Source: Benincasa hispida (taxonomy: Eukaryota; Streptophyta; Magnoliopsida; Cucurbitales; Cucurbitaceae). Taken from it: a stretch of DNA of 64,000 bases. The translations under genes were made by a program, and so were the position numbers. Every line of letters starts with the position of its first letter. The first letter of the stretch is position 1. Location of the stretch: assembly GCF_009727055.1 (NCBI RefSeq), contig NC_052359.1, positions 19,015,322 to 19,079,321 on the forward strand, in the 5' to 3' direction. The notes beneath the pieces were generated by a model that was given only the letters and a program-made list of their open reading frames with translations, searched no databases and was not told the DNA's origin. Below are positions 1 to 11,332 of this stretch, one piece after another.

Positions 1-1008
1 CTACTTTTTGCCTGTGCCTCATTTTTTATCTTCCTTTGTTAATTTTTGTGACATTCTTTGTCTTTTATTTTTATGATCTTCATTGCGTTGCTATGATTTA
101 TTATATGTTTACACTTAGAATCATTTCCCATACTTAGTAAATTCTGATTAACACTTAGTTAAATCTTAGTTTAGCAGTACTTTACCTTTTATCTTTCAAA
201 GTTCTGCTGAAACCTTCTTTTTGAAATTTTCTTTTAAGTGTTTATCTAGTCTATCCAAACAACGCAATGAGGACCTTGCTCATCTTTAAATTTGGGGGTG
301 AGGAAGGTCTAAGCAGATAATATCAAGAATATGCAGTATTTAAGAAAATATGTCCATTTTTCCATTTTCATAAAAAAAAAAAAAAGGTGTAAGCCAAACT
401 CTAATGTCAGTGCAAGGGAAAATTTCAAAATTGTTCCCAACTTGATAAGAGTTTAGTTATGAAAGAAGCCTGCTCATAGTTGGATGTTTGTATGAAACCT
501 GTAGGAGTAAGCCAAAACAAAGGTGGGTTTCCAAGAATAATGTAGTATAGACAAGGGAAAAATAAAAAGAGTGCAAGGGAAAACTCCTCTGATTATCATG
601 AGTTAAAGTTGAAACTGGCACACAACCGTAGTTGGATGTTCGGATGACACCCGTGGGGACATGACAAAACAAAGAGTGTAACCATGATCAACTGTCTCTA
701 AGTGAATAAATGACGCAAAGTTTTTCTCATCGCATATAGATACATCAAGTTGTTTTGATAAAAAAAAGATAAACATTCTATTTTGAAAACTAGAAAAGTG
801 TCTTTAAGCAAAATTTTGTTACATGGAAGAATAAAGTAGGGCTTGCTAAGAATTAGCAAGGATAGAAGGAAAGTGCGATGTCAAGTAATGTGCCTAAGTG
901 TAACATTCAGAGCAACCAATTATCGCAGAAGTATAGGATAGGAATGGAGCATGATTGCCTTAGTAGAAGATATGCTTGAAGACAAGCATATATCTAAATT
1001 TGGGTGTG
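1..1008 (+). mobile_element. Athila-type element G1, 3' internal tail
   Basis: This is the non-coding region between pol and the 3' LTR of a Ty3/gypsy Athila-like element; its pol lies outside the window. A purine-rich box AAATTTGGGGGTGAGG sits near 288. A related box ends directly at the LTR start and serves as the polypurine tract. From about 375 to 690 there are two diverged copies of a unit containing AGTTGGATGT, GATGACACCCGTGGGGACA-like sequence and AAAACAAAG. I see no credible ORF. The short ORFs here show no family similarity and overlap the repeats. Confidence 0.7.
998..1008 (+). promoter_or_regulatory. Polypurine tract of G1
   Basis: The sequence AATTTGGGTGTG runs directly into the LTR 5' end TGATAAC. 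In LTR retrotransposons this position primes plus-strand DNA synthesis. The equivalent AAATTTGGGAGTG box abuts the LTRs at 28632 and 40986. Confidence 0.6.
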
Positions 1009-2762
1009 TGATAACTTGTAGATGTACAAATTATTTATGCCACCTTATCTAGATATTGTGGTCAAAAGTTAGTAATTATGCACCAATTGTATGAAAATTA
1101 TCCTAGTATTGTAATAATTATAAATGTTTGCGATTACACCGACTAACACAAAAAATATGGAAGACAAGCCGAACTTTACTCTGTTTTGTAGGAGACCAAG
1201 TCACCGCTTGCGCTCAAGGCTCACGAGAGACTAATCAATGCATCTCTGTCACATTGCGCTCGTCAATCACCAATGAAGAGACGAATATCGCAATGGCGGC
1301 GCAATACGACAGTCGATCCGAGAGCTGTGTTTCAACCGCATGCGATAATAAAAACAAACACCACATGTGAACCTATGATTGAAAGATGCAGTTGAGCAAC
1401 ATAAGAGCGGAGGATTGAGACATGTATACAACTAACGGTTGTGCAGAATTGACGGTCTGATTGCATAACAGAAGGAATAATATCCGTCCATTTTCGAAAT
1501 TACAATAACCATCAGTGGGGACCACAAGGCCGAAGTCAAAGATCTGCACCTATAAATACCCATTGATTTCAGAGAAAAGGTATGCTACTTGATACGGGGC
1601 TAAGTGCTGCTAGATTGTAGAGAAAAGGCTGAGCTGAGTGCTTGAGTGAAGAAATTCGTGAAGAAGACGAGATAAGGCCAAGAGGTGAATCTTAGATCCA
1701 ACCTGCCAAACACCCGATTGGAAGCTCTGTGCAAAGATCCCTGCTATTGGTAGAGCAAGCATAAGAGGGAAGCTCTTCCTACCATCAAATCCATCCTATC
1801 CGACAAGCAGATCTCCATCGAATCAGTGCCAAGACATTGACACTTGTTTGTATCTGTTCTATCTCCCTTTCATTGTGTATTTCATGTTTTCTTTATCTCT
1901 TCATTCACACGCCATGTATCAAACGCTTAGTAGAAATATTAAATGTTTCGATAAATTCCATTTACCATTCTCTGTCTATTTCCGTTCACCCACCAATCAC
2001 TTTCTCCATGATGTCTTTTAATCCCCTGATGGCAATATGAATCACTAAGAACTTAATCTGTATTAAAGATATAAAATACGTTTAGCTAAAGCATGCTAGA
2101 CGACATCTTCACCTGTGAGAGCAGAAGTGAAGGTGTCATTCTGATCTATCAAGAGAAGGTCAGGAGAATGCGTTAAGTAAAGCGAGTAGTACTTCCAAAC
2201 ATGGAAGCAACCTTGCGTTCATTACATTAGTCTCTATTTCATCATAGACATGTGGAAGCACGACCGATCACTGAGAGGTGTACACCAAGAGAATAGTGGA
2301 ACAGTATTTGTATCTTCAATCCAATTAAGAACTTGCGTTGTTTGTATTATTTGTCTTTCTCTTTCTATTCTGTTCATAAGACTTAGTCGCCGCATCCCAT
2401 GTCTTTGCATAACATTCACAGCCAGCCTTAATCCCAGCATCTTGTACATGAATTCTGTATCTTGTATCATCTAGCTTAGGTTTACTAGATTTTTATGTTT
2501 TTATAGCATCTTTACTGCTTTCCTTTATTTTATTGCAATTTATACACTTATAAAAACTCATTTTTAAAGATTGAAAACTTGGTCGCATATATCATGAACG
2601 TATCGCACTAACCTAAACCAGTCCCCGTGTTCGACCTCGGATCAAACCGAGAAACTTGCTGTGGAATTACATTTGGTTCCATCGTAAGGAAACTTGTGAC
2701 AACGCATGACATACTACATGAACATCCATAATTAACGCATAATTAGAAGTAGTATAACATCA
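1009..2762 (+). mobile_element. Athila-type 3' LTR of G1
   Basis: The LTR starts TGATAACTTGTA and probably ends ...ACATCA, about 1.75 kb. It has a TATA box at 1551 and the LTR-typical block CAGTCCCCGTGTTCGACCTC near 2621. It is clearly related to the solo LTR at 3293-5095, sharing the TATCTAGATATTG, CACCAATTGTATGAAAATTA and CACCTATAAATACCC blocks. The first bases can fold into a hairpin. The exact 3' end is uncertain by about 25 bp, because a second ATCATCA follows. Confidence 0.75.
1551..1558 (+). promoter_or_regulatory. TATA box in G1 LTR
   Basis: TATAAATA follows CACC and sits about 540 bp into the LTR, at the same relative place as in the solo LTR at 3828. It is the likely U3 promoter element. 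Confidence 0.55.
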
Positions 2763-2769
2763 TTGTCAG

Positions 2770-3292
2770 CAAATTATATCATCAACCCAAACGCGTTACA
2801 ATGAAATTGAAACAATATACTATGGAAAGAAGTTTCTGGAACACAAAGCCTCAATATCTGGTCTGGTCCCCTTTTGTAGAGATTTGGATCGTCCCAGTAG
2901 TAAAATTTGCATTCATGTATGAGCATTTTCTTTTGATGGGATGTGTAGTTTTCAGGGAATTGTTTGCAGACCAAGAAGTTGACAATATCTGTATACCAGG
3001 GTAGAAATTCTTCAATCTTAACCAGCTGCTCATTAGGAAATGAGGCGTTCACCACTGATTGGATGCGATCCACTTCTGGATTTTCTAATCGCGAAAGATG
3101 TTCAGCGGCCTTGTTCTCTATTCCCTTTCGATCAATTATTTCCATATCAAATTCTTAGAGTAAGAGAACCCATCGGATTAGTCTAGGCTTCACATCCTTT
3201 TTTGTCATAAAGTATCTTATCGCGGAGTGGTCTGTGTGGACGATAACTTTTGACCCCAACAAATAGGGTCTAAATTTTTCAATAGCAAATAT
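2770..3292 (-). pseudogene. Athila G2 pol: RNase H end and integrase start
   Basis: The minus strand reads the last part of the RNase H domain (VHTDHSAI, then RWVLLL and a stop, then [15 protein letters not shown]), the linker DHLSRL-like AEHLSRLENPEVD, and the integrase N-terminal part with YYWDDPNLYKRGPDQILR. It then loses similarity at FGLMI, where the family normally has YGGH, just before the G1 LTR end. The reading frame continues across the LTR at 3293-5095 into TTTEKELL at about 5110, so both pieces were one gene. At least one in-frame stop is present. It is a decayed Ty3/gypsy polyprotein, not a host gene. Confidence 0.85.
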
Positions 3293-5095
3293 AACTTGTA
3301 GAAATACAAGTTATTTATACTGCCTTATCTAGATATTGCGGCCAAAAGAGAATAGATATGCACCAATTGTATGAAAATTAGCTTAGAAATACAATAATTC
3401 TGAATTATCACAATTACACCCACTAACATCATTAAGATGGAAGAAGAGGAGATTTCTACTCTGTTTTGCAGGAAACCAAGTCACCGCTTGCGATTAAGGC
3501 TCAAGACAAACTGACCAATGCATCTCTGACACATTGCGCCTGTCAATCAACAATGAAAAGATGATTAAAGCAATAACGGCACAATGCGACAGTCGATCTA
3601 GAGCTGACTTTCAACCGCATGTGGTAATAAAAGAACACCGCATGCGAACACTCGATCGAAAGATGCAGTTGAGGAACACAAATGCGGAGGGTTGTGCCAT
3701 GTGTACGCCTAACGTTTGTGCACATCTGACGGTCTGATTACACAACAGAAGGAATAATATCCCTCCATCTTCGAAATTTCCATAACAACAAGTGGGGACC
3801 ATAAGGCCGAAGTCAAAGATCATCACCTATAAATACCCCATAGAATTCACAGATAAAAAAGGTTAATTGATATGGGGCTAATTGCTGCTATTATATTGAG
3901 GAAAAGGCTGAGTTGAGTATTAAACTGAAGAAATCCGGGAAGAAGAAGAGACAAGGTCGAGAGGTGAGTCTCAGTGTTAATCTGCCAAATCCCCGCCGCA
4001 AAGCTCTATACTCAGATCCCTGTTACCGGTTGAGAAAGCCTGAGAGGGAAGCTCATCCTTCCATATGATCCATCCATTCCGACAAGAAAATCTCCATCCA
4101 AATCGGTGCCAAGACGTTCGCGCTTATTTGTATTTGTTTCTATCTCTTTTCATCATTGTATCTCATCTTTTCTATCTCTTCATTCACACACCATGTATCA
4201 GACGCTAAATAGATATGTTGAATGTCTCGATCGTTTTCATTACCACTTCTCTGTCTATTTTCGTTCCTCCGTTTATCGTTTTCTTCACGAAGTGTTCTTA
4301 ATCCCCGGGTAGTCAATATGAATTAAACGAGTACTTAATCTGTGTTAGAGAGATGATTGCGTTCAGCTAAGGCATGCTAGACGACATCTTCACCTGTGAG
4401 ATCAGAAGTGAGGATGTCATTCTGATCTATCGAGAGAAGGTCAGAAGAATGCATTAACTAGAGCGAGTAGTACTTCCAAAAATGGAAGCAACCTTGCGTT
4501 CATTACATTCATCTCTGTTTGACCACAAACATGTGGGAACACGGTTGATTACTGAAAGGTGTACGGTAAGGGAAAAACGAATCCGTACTTATGACTTTAA
4601 CGCAATTAAGGAACTTGCGATGTTTATATTAGTTATCTTTCTCTTTCTGCTTCATACATAAGACTTGCCATCGCATCACATGATCTGTGTATAATCTTCA
4701 TAGCCAGCCTTTCCCTCAATATTTTGTATCATGCCGCCTGTATCTTGTACCATCTTAGCTTAGGTTTACTGCATTTTATTTTATTATCGCATTTTTACTG
4801 CTTTCCTTTATTTTATCAGAACTTTATATACTTGTACACAAATACTTTTATTAAATTGGAAAACCTGGTCGCATGTATCATAAACATAACGCAATAACCT
4901 CAAACAGTCCCTGTGTTCGACCTCGAATCACACCGAGAAACTTGCGATGGAATTATACTTGGTTCTAACGCAAGGAAACTTATGACAACGCACAGCATAC
5001 TATAAGAGCATCCATTAATAACGCATATCTAGAAGTAGTATTGCATGAATTGAGTACATTGATGCATGCATCATTAATAAGGAAGTAATTTTACC
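3293..5095 (+). mobile_element. Solo Athila-type LTR inside G2 RNase H
   Basis: This is an LTR of the same family as 1009-2762 with no internal region attached. It opens with ATAACTTGTA-GAAA-TACAAGTTAT, has a TATA box at 3828 and the CAGTCCCTGTGTTCGACCTC block near 4907. The flanks read as one RNase H frame once it is removed. A short TATA-like direct repeat at both junctions (AAATATA before, GTTATA after) may be the decayed target duplication. The exact ends are uncertain by several bases. It is most simply a solo LTR left by recombination between the two LTRs of an inserted element. Confidence 0.75.
3828..3835 (+). promoter_or_regulatory. TATA box in solo LTR
   Basis: TATAAATA after CATCACC, in the same context as the G1 LTR box at 1551. 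Confidence 0.5.
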
Positions 5096-6250
5096 GTTAT
5101 AATCACCACTAAAAGTTCCTTCTCGGTAGTGGTGAAATTTTCCTACATGGAGTGTAGCGTCCTAGTAGCAGATGCGATGGGGTGTAAAATTGTCTTTACT
5201 TTTTGTGCCAAGACTGCCCCCATCGCATACCCACTGGCGTCGCACATCAGTTCGAATGGCCTTGCCCAATCAAATGCAACCAGAATTGGTGTTGTAGTCA
5301 AAGTTTCTTTTAGTGTTTTGAATGAAGTGAGGCAGTGTGAATCAAAATCAAAGGGTCTATAAGCTTCAAACAACATATTCAAAGGTCGAGAGATTTTGGA
5401 AAAATGCTTCAAATACCTTCTGTAAAACCCCACGTGCCCTAGGAAACTCCTCAAAGCTTTCACATTCGTTGGAGGTGGATATTTTTCTATAGTTCCAATC
5501 TTTGCTTTGTCCACCTCTAACCCATTCCTTGAAACCTTGTGCCATAGCATAATCCCTTCCTCGACCATAAATTGAAACTTTTCCCAGTTTAACACCAGAT
5601 TATTTTCTTCACATCTTTTCAGTATTTTCTCCAGGTTTTGCAGAAAGATTTCATATGTTTGTCCATAGACTGAGAAGTCATCCATAAATATTTCAACCAA
5701 GTCTTCAAGGTACTCGAAGAAGATCGCCATCATACACCTGGGTGCATTGCACAATCCAAAAGGCATGCGACAAAAAGCGAATGTTCCATATGGACATGTG
5801 AACGTTGTCTTTTCTTCATCCTCTGGTGCGATCATAATTTGGTTATAGCCTGCGTACCCATCAAGGAAGCAAAAATAATCATTCCTTGCTAATCTGTCGA
5901 GCATTTGATCAATGAAGGGTAGGGGAAATGATCTTCCTTTTTCACCGCATTGAGTTTCCTATAATCCATACAAATATGCCAACACATGACGGTCCTCATG
6001 GGGATCAATTTGTTGTTTGCGTTAGGAACCACTGTCATCACACCCTTTTTAGGAACGCATTGCACGGGGCTGACCCAAGTGCTATTTGGGATGGGGTAGA
6101 TAATGTCAGCATCTAACCATTTGATGATTTATTTTTTGACAACCTCTTTCATCGCAGGGTTCAGTATGCATTGAGGTTCTATTAAGCCCTTTTGATTTTC
6201 TTCAAGCCGGATTAGATGCATGCAATACGTTGGGCGAATACCTCTAAACT
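5096..6250 (-). pseudogene. Athila G2 pol: reverse transcriptase and RNase H start
   Basis: The minus strand encodes the pre-RT block (RPTYCMHLIRLEE, LNPAMKEVVKK, YPIPNSTWVSPVQCVPKKG), then RT proper with FLDGYAGYNQI, TTFTCPYGTFAFCRMPFG and the catalytic FMDDFSVYG. The RT thumb (LRSFLGHVGFYRRYLKHFSKI) and the start of RNase H (LMCDASGYAMGAVLAQK) follow. FMDDFSVYG and TCPYGTFA are typical of the Athila lineage. Decay is visible: a stop after MKEVVKK, a frameshift near 5905, about four residues missing after CNAP, and a stop before ENFTTTEKELL. The RNase H acidic residues (CDAS, TEKEL and, beyond the inserted LTR, HTDHS) are still present. Confidence 0.9.
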
Positions 6251-7645
6251 TGATTCGGTTATTTATCATGCGATAAAAGGGTGTGTAGATGCGATGATTA
6301 TGCAAGTTTTCCTAACAAAGCCCAAGTATAAGCCTTCTTAGGGTCCTGGCAAGTCCAGGGTCAAATGCAGGGATTACTCAGACACATATACGATAGACTC
6401 TATCTCTGATCTTATCGCTATTTTAAGTTTAAGAAGTTGGATGGTGATTGACTTTGATTTCTTAAGGCGATGGAATTAAATGCAAAGTGATAGAAGAGTG
6501 GTGTTGTTACAAATATGCGATAAAGGGTTGAGAAGAGGTTTTGTTAACATTTCTTAAGATATTCTACAAGTCATGCGATCATGCTATACACAAATATTAA
6601 GCACTACATTTCTCAATGCATATGGACATATTTTCTATGTCTAGGATGCATGCTATGTGTAAGGAATGCAGCAGATAGAACTAATTTTTAAGTCTCCTTT
6701 ATTCTTGCTTATGAGATCTAATTTGACTTTTTCAAGCCTAGATTCTATGTCTGTAGACTACTCTTTCAAGAACTCAAAGTGATGAATAAAGCATTCATAA
6801 GACAAGATGATCGCATGAAGTGCATAACTTAAGTCATGCTAGCTAAGTACTTCTCAACCCATTTACAAATTTAGTTACTCATGTATGGCGTGAAAAGAAT
6901 AAACATATATTGAAATGTAATTTCCATTCTTGCAAATAAAATGCTCAAGTACAAAACAATAGATGATGTAAGTGTTAAGCCATGTAAGTAGTGTCTTGCT
7001 TCCTCTGGTGTTTACACGGCTTTTAGCACTCCAATTCTTTTATAATTTTTAAACTCTTGCTCTCACAAGGGTTGTGTGTGGGTTGGGGTCTCTCTTCCGT
7101 GTTGTTTCAGCAGTCTTTCCACCTCCCGAAATTAATTCGCATCTGGTTTGGTAGCATTGAATGGTATTTATAGAAATCCAAAAAAAAAAAAAAAAAAAAC
7201 ACAGTTCTCATCTCACTAAAGATTGCGTGGATGAGCAGCATTAATTTCCGTACCCTGTTGCACCATCTGATAGTCACCGGAGGTTCAATCGATTTGCAAC
7301 GGTATGGTCTTCAACGGTCGCCAATTGAATTTTTGATTTGATCGCTATCGGCTTTACGTCCCATCACGTTTTATCACATTAGGTCACCGCCTTTATGTAA
7401 GTTCATCACGCGTTCGTCTTTGAAGTACCATTGGATCGCCAACTCAGGAGATCGTGCTATCGCCTTATTCCTGCACAAAAATACAAGATTAACTCAGTTT
7501 AATTGCTTTTATGCGATGAGAGTTAGCGATCGCGATTTTGCTTTTAGTTTGGTGCATTCAATCATAATATTGCCTATTTACTATCGCCTTCTCTCATTTT
7601 TTTAATAATTCGAGCTATAATAACTTGTATTTCTACAAGTTATCA
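6251..7645 (-). mobile_element. Athila-type LTR between G3 and G2
   Basis: Read on the minus strand, it starts at 7645 with TGATAACTTGTA-GAAA-TACAAGTTAT and ends near 6251 with ...CCGAATCA. The LTR-end block AATCCCTGCATTTGACCCTGG is at about 6370. A TATA box lies at 7165-7172. The flanking 5-mers (AAACT and CCAAT) do not match. The upstream flank is truncated G3 integrase and the downstream flank is G2 pre-RT, so no PBS or gag follows. A recombinant junction fits better than a simple insertion. Confidence 0.7.
7165..7172 (-). promoter_or_regulatory. TATA box in minus-strand LTR
   Basis: TATAAATA on the minus strand, about 475 bp from the LTR start, comparable with the sister LTRs. Confidence 0.5.
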
Positions 7646-9316
7646 CCAATAATTGCAGTTTCCTCGCTTCTCCCGCAACCTTCAATTCAAAATTAACCTT
7701 TTTCGTAGCTTAGAATGCTTTGTGTTCAAGCTTCAACAGTAAGTGGGATGCTTTTCCAAAGATTAAAGCATATGGGGACATCCTTATGTGAGTATTATAT
7801 GCGGTGTGATACGCCCATAACGAATCATCGAGTCTTTGAGCCCAATCTTTTCTTGTCAGATTAACCACTTTCTCCAAAACTGTCTTGATTTCTCTATTTG
7901 ATACCTCTGCCTGACCATTGGTCTAGGGGTGGTATGTTGTTTCCATTTTATGGTACACGTTATATTTGACTAGAATCTTGCTAACGATGCGATTGATAAA
8001 ATTTGTACCTTCTCGCTTATAATGGCACGTGGAATGCCAAAGCGAGTGAAGATATTTTTCTGCAAGAATTTTGATACTGTGATCGCGTCGTTCGAAGCAC
8101 AAGAAATCGCCTCCACCAATTTTGATATATAGTCAACAACTAGTAGGATGTAGTTGTGGACATTAAACGATGGAAATGGTCCATGAAATCAATTCCTTAG
8201 ATGGTTCCATCTCTAAGATGATATTCATTGGCATTTTTATTTTTTTTATAAATGTTCCCAGTGCGTTGCACCTATTGCATTTTATGACATAGTCACTTTA
8301 CAAGACCTTTGCATTAGTGCACTGACTTCTAGAGTGTCCACCATAAGGCGATTCATGGCATTGATAGAGAATGCGATGAAATGTCATCTCAGGAACACAT
8401 TGTCTCAGGACATGGTCAGGTCCCCTGTTATACAGGTTGGGCTCATCCCAATAATAGGATTTACAATCATGCATAAGCCTTTTCTTTTGTTTAGAGGTAT
8501 AATCTTCTAGGAATTCCTTGCAAATAAGAAAGTTAACAATGTTCGCATTGCATGGAAAGTATTTATCAATTTTGAACAATAGTTCGTCAGGGAATGAGGC
8601 GTTCACAGAAGCTTGTACTCGATCATTTTCATGATGTTGAAGCCTTGATAAATGATCAGTGACCTTGTTCTCTATCCCTTTTTTATCTACAGTCTCTATG
8701 TTAAACTCTTGTAGTAAAAGGACCCATCTGATCCACCTTAGTTTTGCATCCTTATTGGTCATCAAATATTTGATAGTAGAGTGATTTGTGTGTATGATGA
8801 CCTTCGATCCTAGCAAATAGGATCAAAACTTCTCCACGACAAAAACCAGCGCCAGCAACTCCTTTTCAGTGGTCGTATGATTCTCTTGGGCATTGTAAAG
8901 GGTTTTACTTGCATATGCGTTAGGATGAAGAATCCTTTCCATGCATTGGGCTAATGCTGCTCTCATCGCATATCTACTGGCATCACACATGAGTTCAAAT
9001 GGTTTTGTCCAATCTGGAGAAATTAGTACAGGAGCTAAGACTAGTGCTTTCTTCAACTTTTCAAATGCATTCAAAAAATTATTGTAAAAATCAAAAGCTT
9101 GATCCACTTCTAGCAGAATATTTAGTGACCTAGCAATTTTTTAGAAGTGCTTGACAAATCTACGATAAAAATCGGCATGCCCTAAAAATTTTCTCAAAGT
9201 CTTCACATTCATTGGGGGAGGCAGTTTCTCAATGGCCTCAATCTTAGCTCGATCAATTTCTAGGCCAGTTTTAGAAACCTTGTGGCCAAGAGCAATTCCT
9301 TCGGTCACCATGAAAG
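7646..9316 (-). pseudogene. Athila G3 pol: RT end, RNase H and integrase
   Basis: On the minus strand this encodes the RT thumb (VTEGIALGHKVSKTGLEIDRAKIEAI, KFLGHADFYRRFVKHF), RNase H ([46 protein letters not shown], with the third acidic residue D changed to N) and the linker [13 protein letters not shown]. The integrase follows: [24 protein letters not shown], a broken zinc-binding block, VVDYISKLVEA and [12 protein letters not shown]. It stops abruptly at RKLQLL, where the LTR 7645-6251 begins. Several stops and frameshifts break it, near 9130, 8820, 8290 and 7927. It is the same gene as 11333-13030, split by the copia LTR. Confidence 0.88.
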
Positions 9317-11332
9317 TGAAGGATCTCAAGTTTCATGAGCGTGTTAAGATCGCTCCGATCACACCGTGACCGAATACAAAACGATATACATTCAACAACA
9401 TACAGTTATGCATATAAACATATTATATGGCATGTCTCAGAATATAATATTAGCAAGGAAAAAGGTTCATACCAGATGAAGACTCTCTTCGTAATGTCTG
9501 AACCTTAAGTAGCGGAAAGCCTTCCCACCAATCTACAGCAAACCAGTGAGTATGTCGACTGCAGTAGCACGATCCGAACGAACACGAAACAATACAGCGG
9601 GAACGATACCACCCATAAAGAGAAACCTGGTATTATCGAAGTCAAAAACCCAAAGAGTGGACTCTGGTGTGGTTTGGTAGAGGACGGAGGAGAACACGTC
9701 ATGTAGACGATAAGCAAGTGGGAGAAGAAGCTCTGCTATCGTATAGCGAAAATGCTTATCATATAGTAAAGCTATACGATCGGTAGGAAAACTGAACAAT
9801 CATTTAGAAAGATGTATACAATCGTTTTGAGAACGCGTGAGGTAGACGATCGTTTAACGAACGAGCTTCTATCGTATAGGCTTTTGCGATCGCTTTCACG
9901 GATTCTTTTGGGCCAGGTGATACGAATGCACGATTGAATTATGAAATGAAAACGATTTTTCGTTGTTTTAATCCGCTCAGTTACAATAACTTTCGCAAGC
10001 CTCACTTCCTACATCCGAACGTCGATCAATCGGTTAATTATCAAATAATTATCAATTAATTTAATTGATAAATATAATCATATTTATATTATATACTATA
10101 GTTTGATATCACATGTCTACTATAGTATTTTCTCCTCTACTTGATATAAATCATATTTATATCTAATTTCCTCAAATTAATGTATCTCATATATTTAGCC
10201 AATTATATCGTATATAATTAAACTAGTCCAATTATATCAATATTATAAATTCCTCTTGTCAATTTGAAACATTTCAAATTAACCCAAACATGGTTCTCAA
10301 ATTTAATCCAAAGCTACTTAGGGAGNNNNNNNNNNNNNNNNNNNNNNNNNNNNNNNNNNNNNNNNNNNNNNNNNNNNNNNNNNNNNNNNNNNNNNNNNNN
10401 NNNNNNNNNNNNNNNNNNNNNNNNNNNNNNNNNNNNNNNNNNNNNNNNNNNNNNNNNNNNNNNNNNNNNNNNNNNNNNNNNNNNNNNNNNNNNNNNNNNN
10501 NNNNNNNNNNNNNNNNNNNNNNNNNNNNNNNNNNNNNNNNNNNNNNNNNNNNNNNNNNNNNNNNNNNNNNNNNNNNNNNNNNNNNNNNNNNNNNNNNNNN
10601 NNNNNNNNNNNNNNNNNNNNNNNNNNNNNNNNNNNNNNNNNNNNNNNNNNNNNNNNNNNNNNNNNNNNNNNNNNNNNNNNNNNNNNNNNNNNNNNNNNNN
10701 NNNNNNNNNNNNNNNNNNNNNNNNNNNNNNNNNNNNNNNNNNNNNNNNNNNNNNNNNNNNNNNNNNNNNNNNNNNNNNNNNNNNNNNNNNNNNNNNNNNN
10801 NNNNNNNNNNNNNNNNNAGTTCCCAACTCACTCAGGATTGAGGTCATGTTACCTATGGTCATCCTAGTGAAGTGAAGTCTCTGTAATGAACGGTGTTATA
10901 TAACGAGACATCAACACTTTGTGGTCAGGTCTTATACAAACTTTTTGTATAGGACACCCCCGTTCGCTTGTCCCCAACACGGATGATTAGGATCAGACCA
11001 TCTGTGACAAGTCACAACACTTGTGACCATTCCACAAAGTGAGTCGCATCCGTAGCGTTACCAGGATAAGGTTTCCCTCTTTTATCCATTTACTACAGAC
11101 CATTTTGGTTATCACTCAAGACATGATCCACTTATATGTCACCACATTCATGCTTGAGTCACATACAGATAACTAGGGATTTTATGTTTATTAGCTTGTG
11201 GTTAAGAAAATAAAACAAATAACTGAGCAAAAGAACAAGATGTGAAGTAAATATCATATATTAACAACACAAATGTTCGTATATACTATTTACAAACTAT
11301 AGGACACGAGAGTTAGGGCATCAACCGAAACA
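9317..11332 (-). mobile_element. Solo Ty1/copia LTR inside G3 RT
   Basis: On the minus strand it starts near TGTTTCGGTTGATGCCCTAA (11332) and ends ...GAGATCCTTCA (9317). It matches the C1 3' LTR at 43106-45241 over long blocks, for example TGTGACTTGTCACAGATGGT, TATAACACCGTTCAT and the CGATCG-rich stretch. RT coding sequence resumes on both sides, so it is an insertion without internal region. A 492 bp N gap lies inside it. I could not find a clean 5 bp target duplication; the junctions are A-rich and diverged. Confidence 0.8.
10326..10817. other. Assembly gap, 492 N
   Basis: A run of N within the solo copia LTR. Flanking sequence on both sides matches the intact LTR at 43106-45241, so the missing bases should be LTR sequence. 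Any ORF spanning it is meaningless. Confidence 0.98.

Noticed and set aside
457..672. 71-codon minus-strand ORF with hydrophobic stretch
   Set aside because: It overlaps the tandem units of the G1 3' region and corresponds to no known protein. The hydrophobicity comes from TTT-rich sequence.
10264..10875. ORFs of about 180-200 codons on both strands
   Set aside because: They are almost entirely the 492-N gap.
9317..11332. Clean 5 bp target duplication for the solo copia LTR
   Set aside because: Candidate flanks (GAAAG or TGAAA against AAAAA/AAAAT) match only because they are A-rich.
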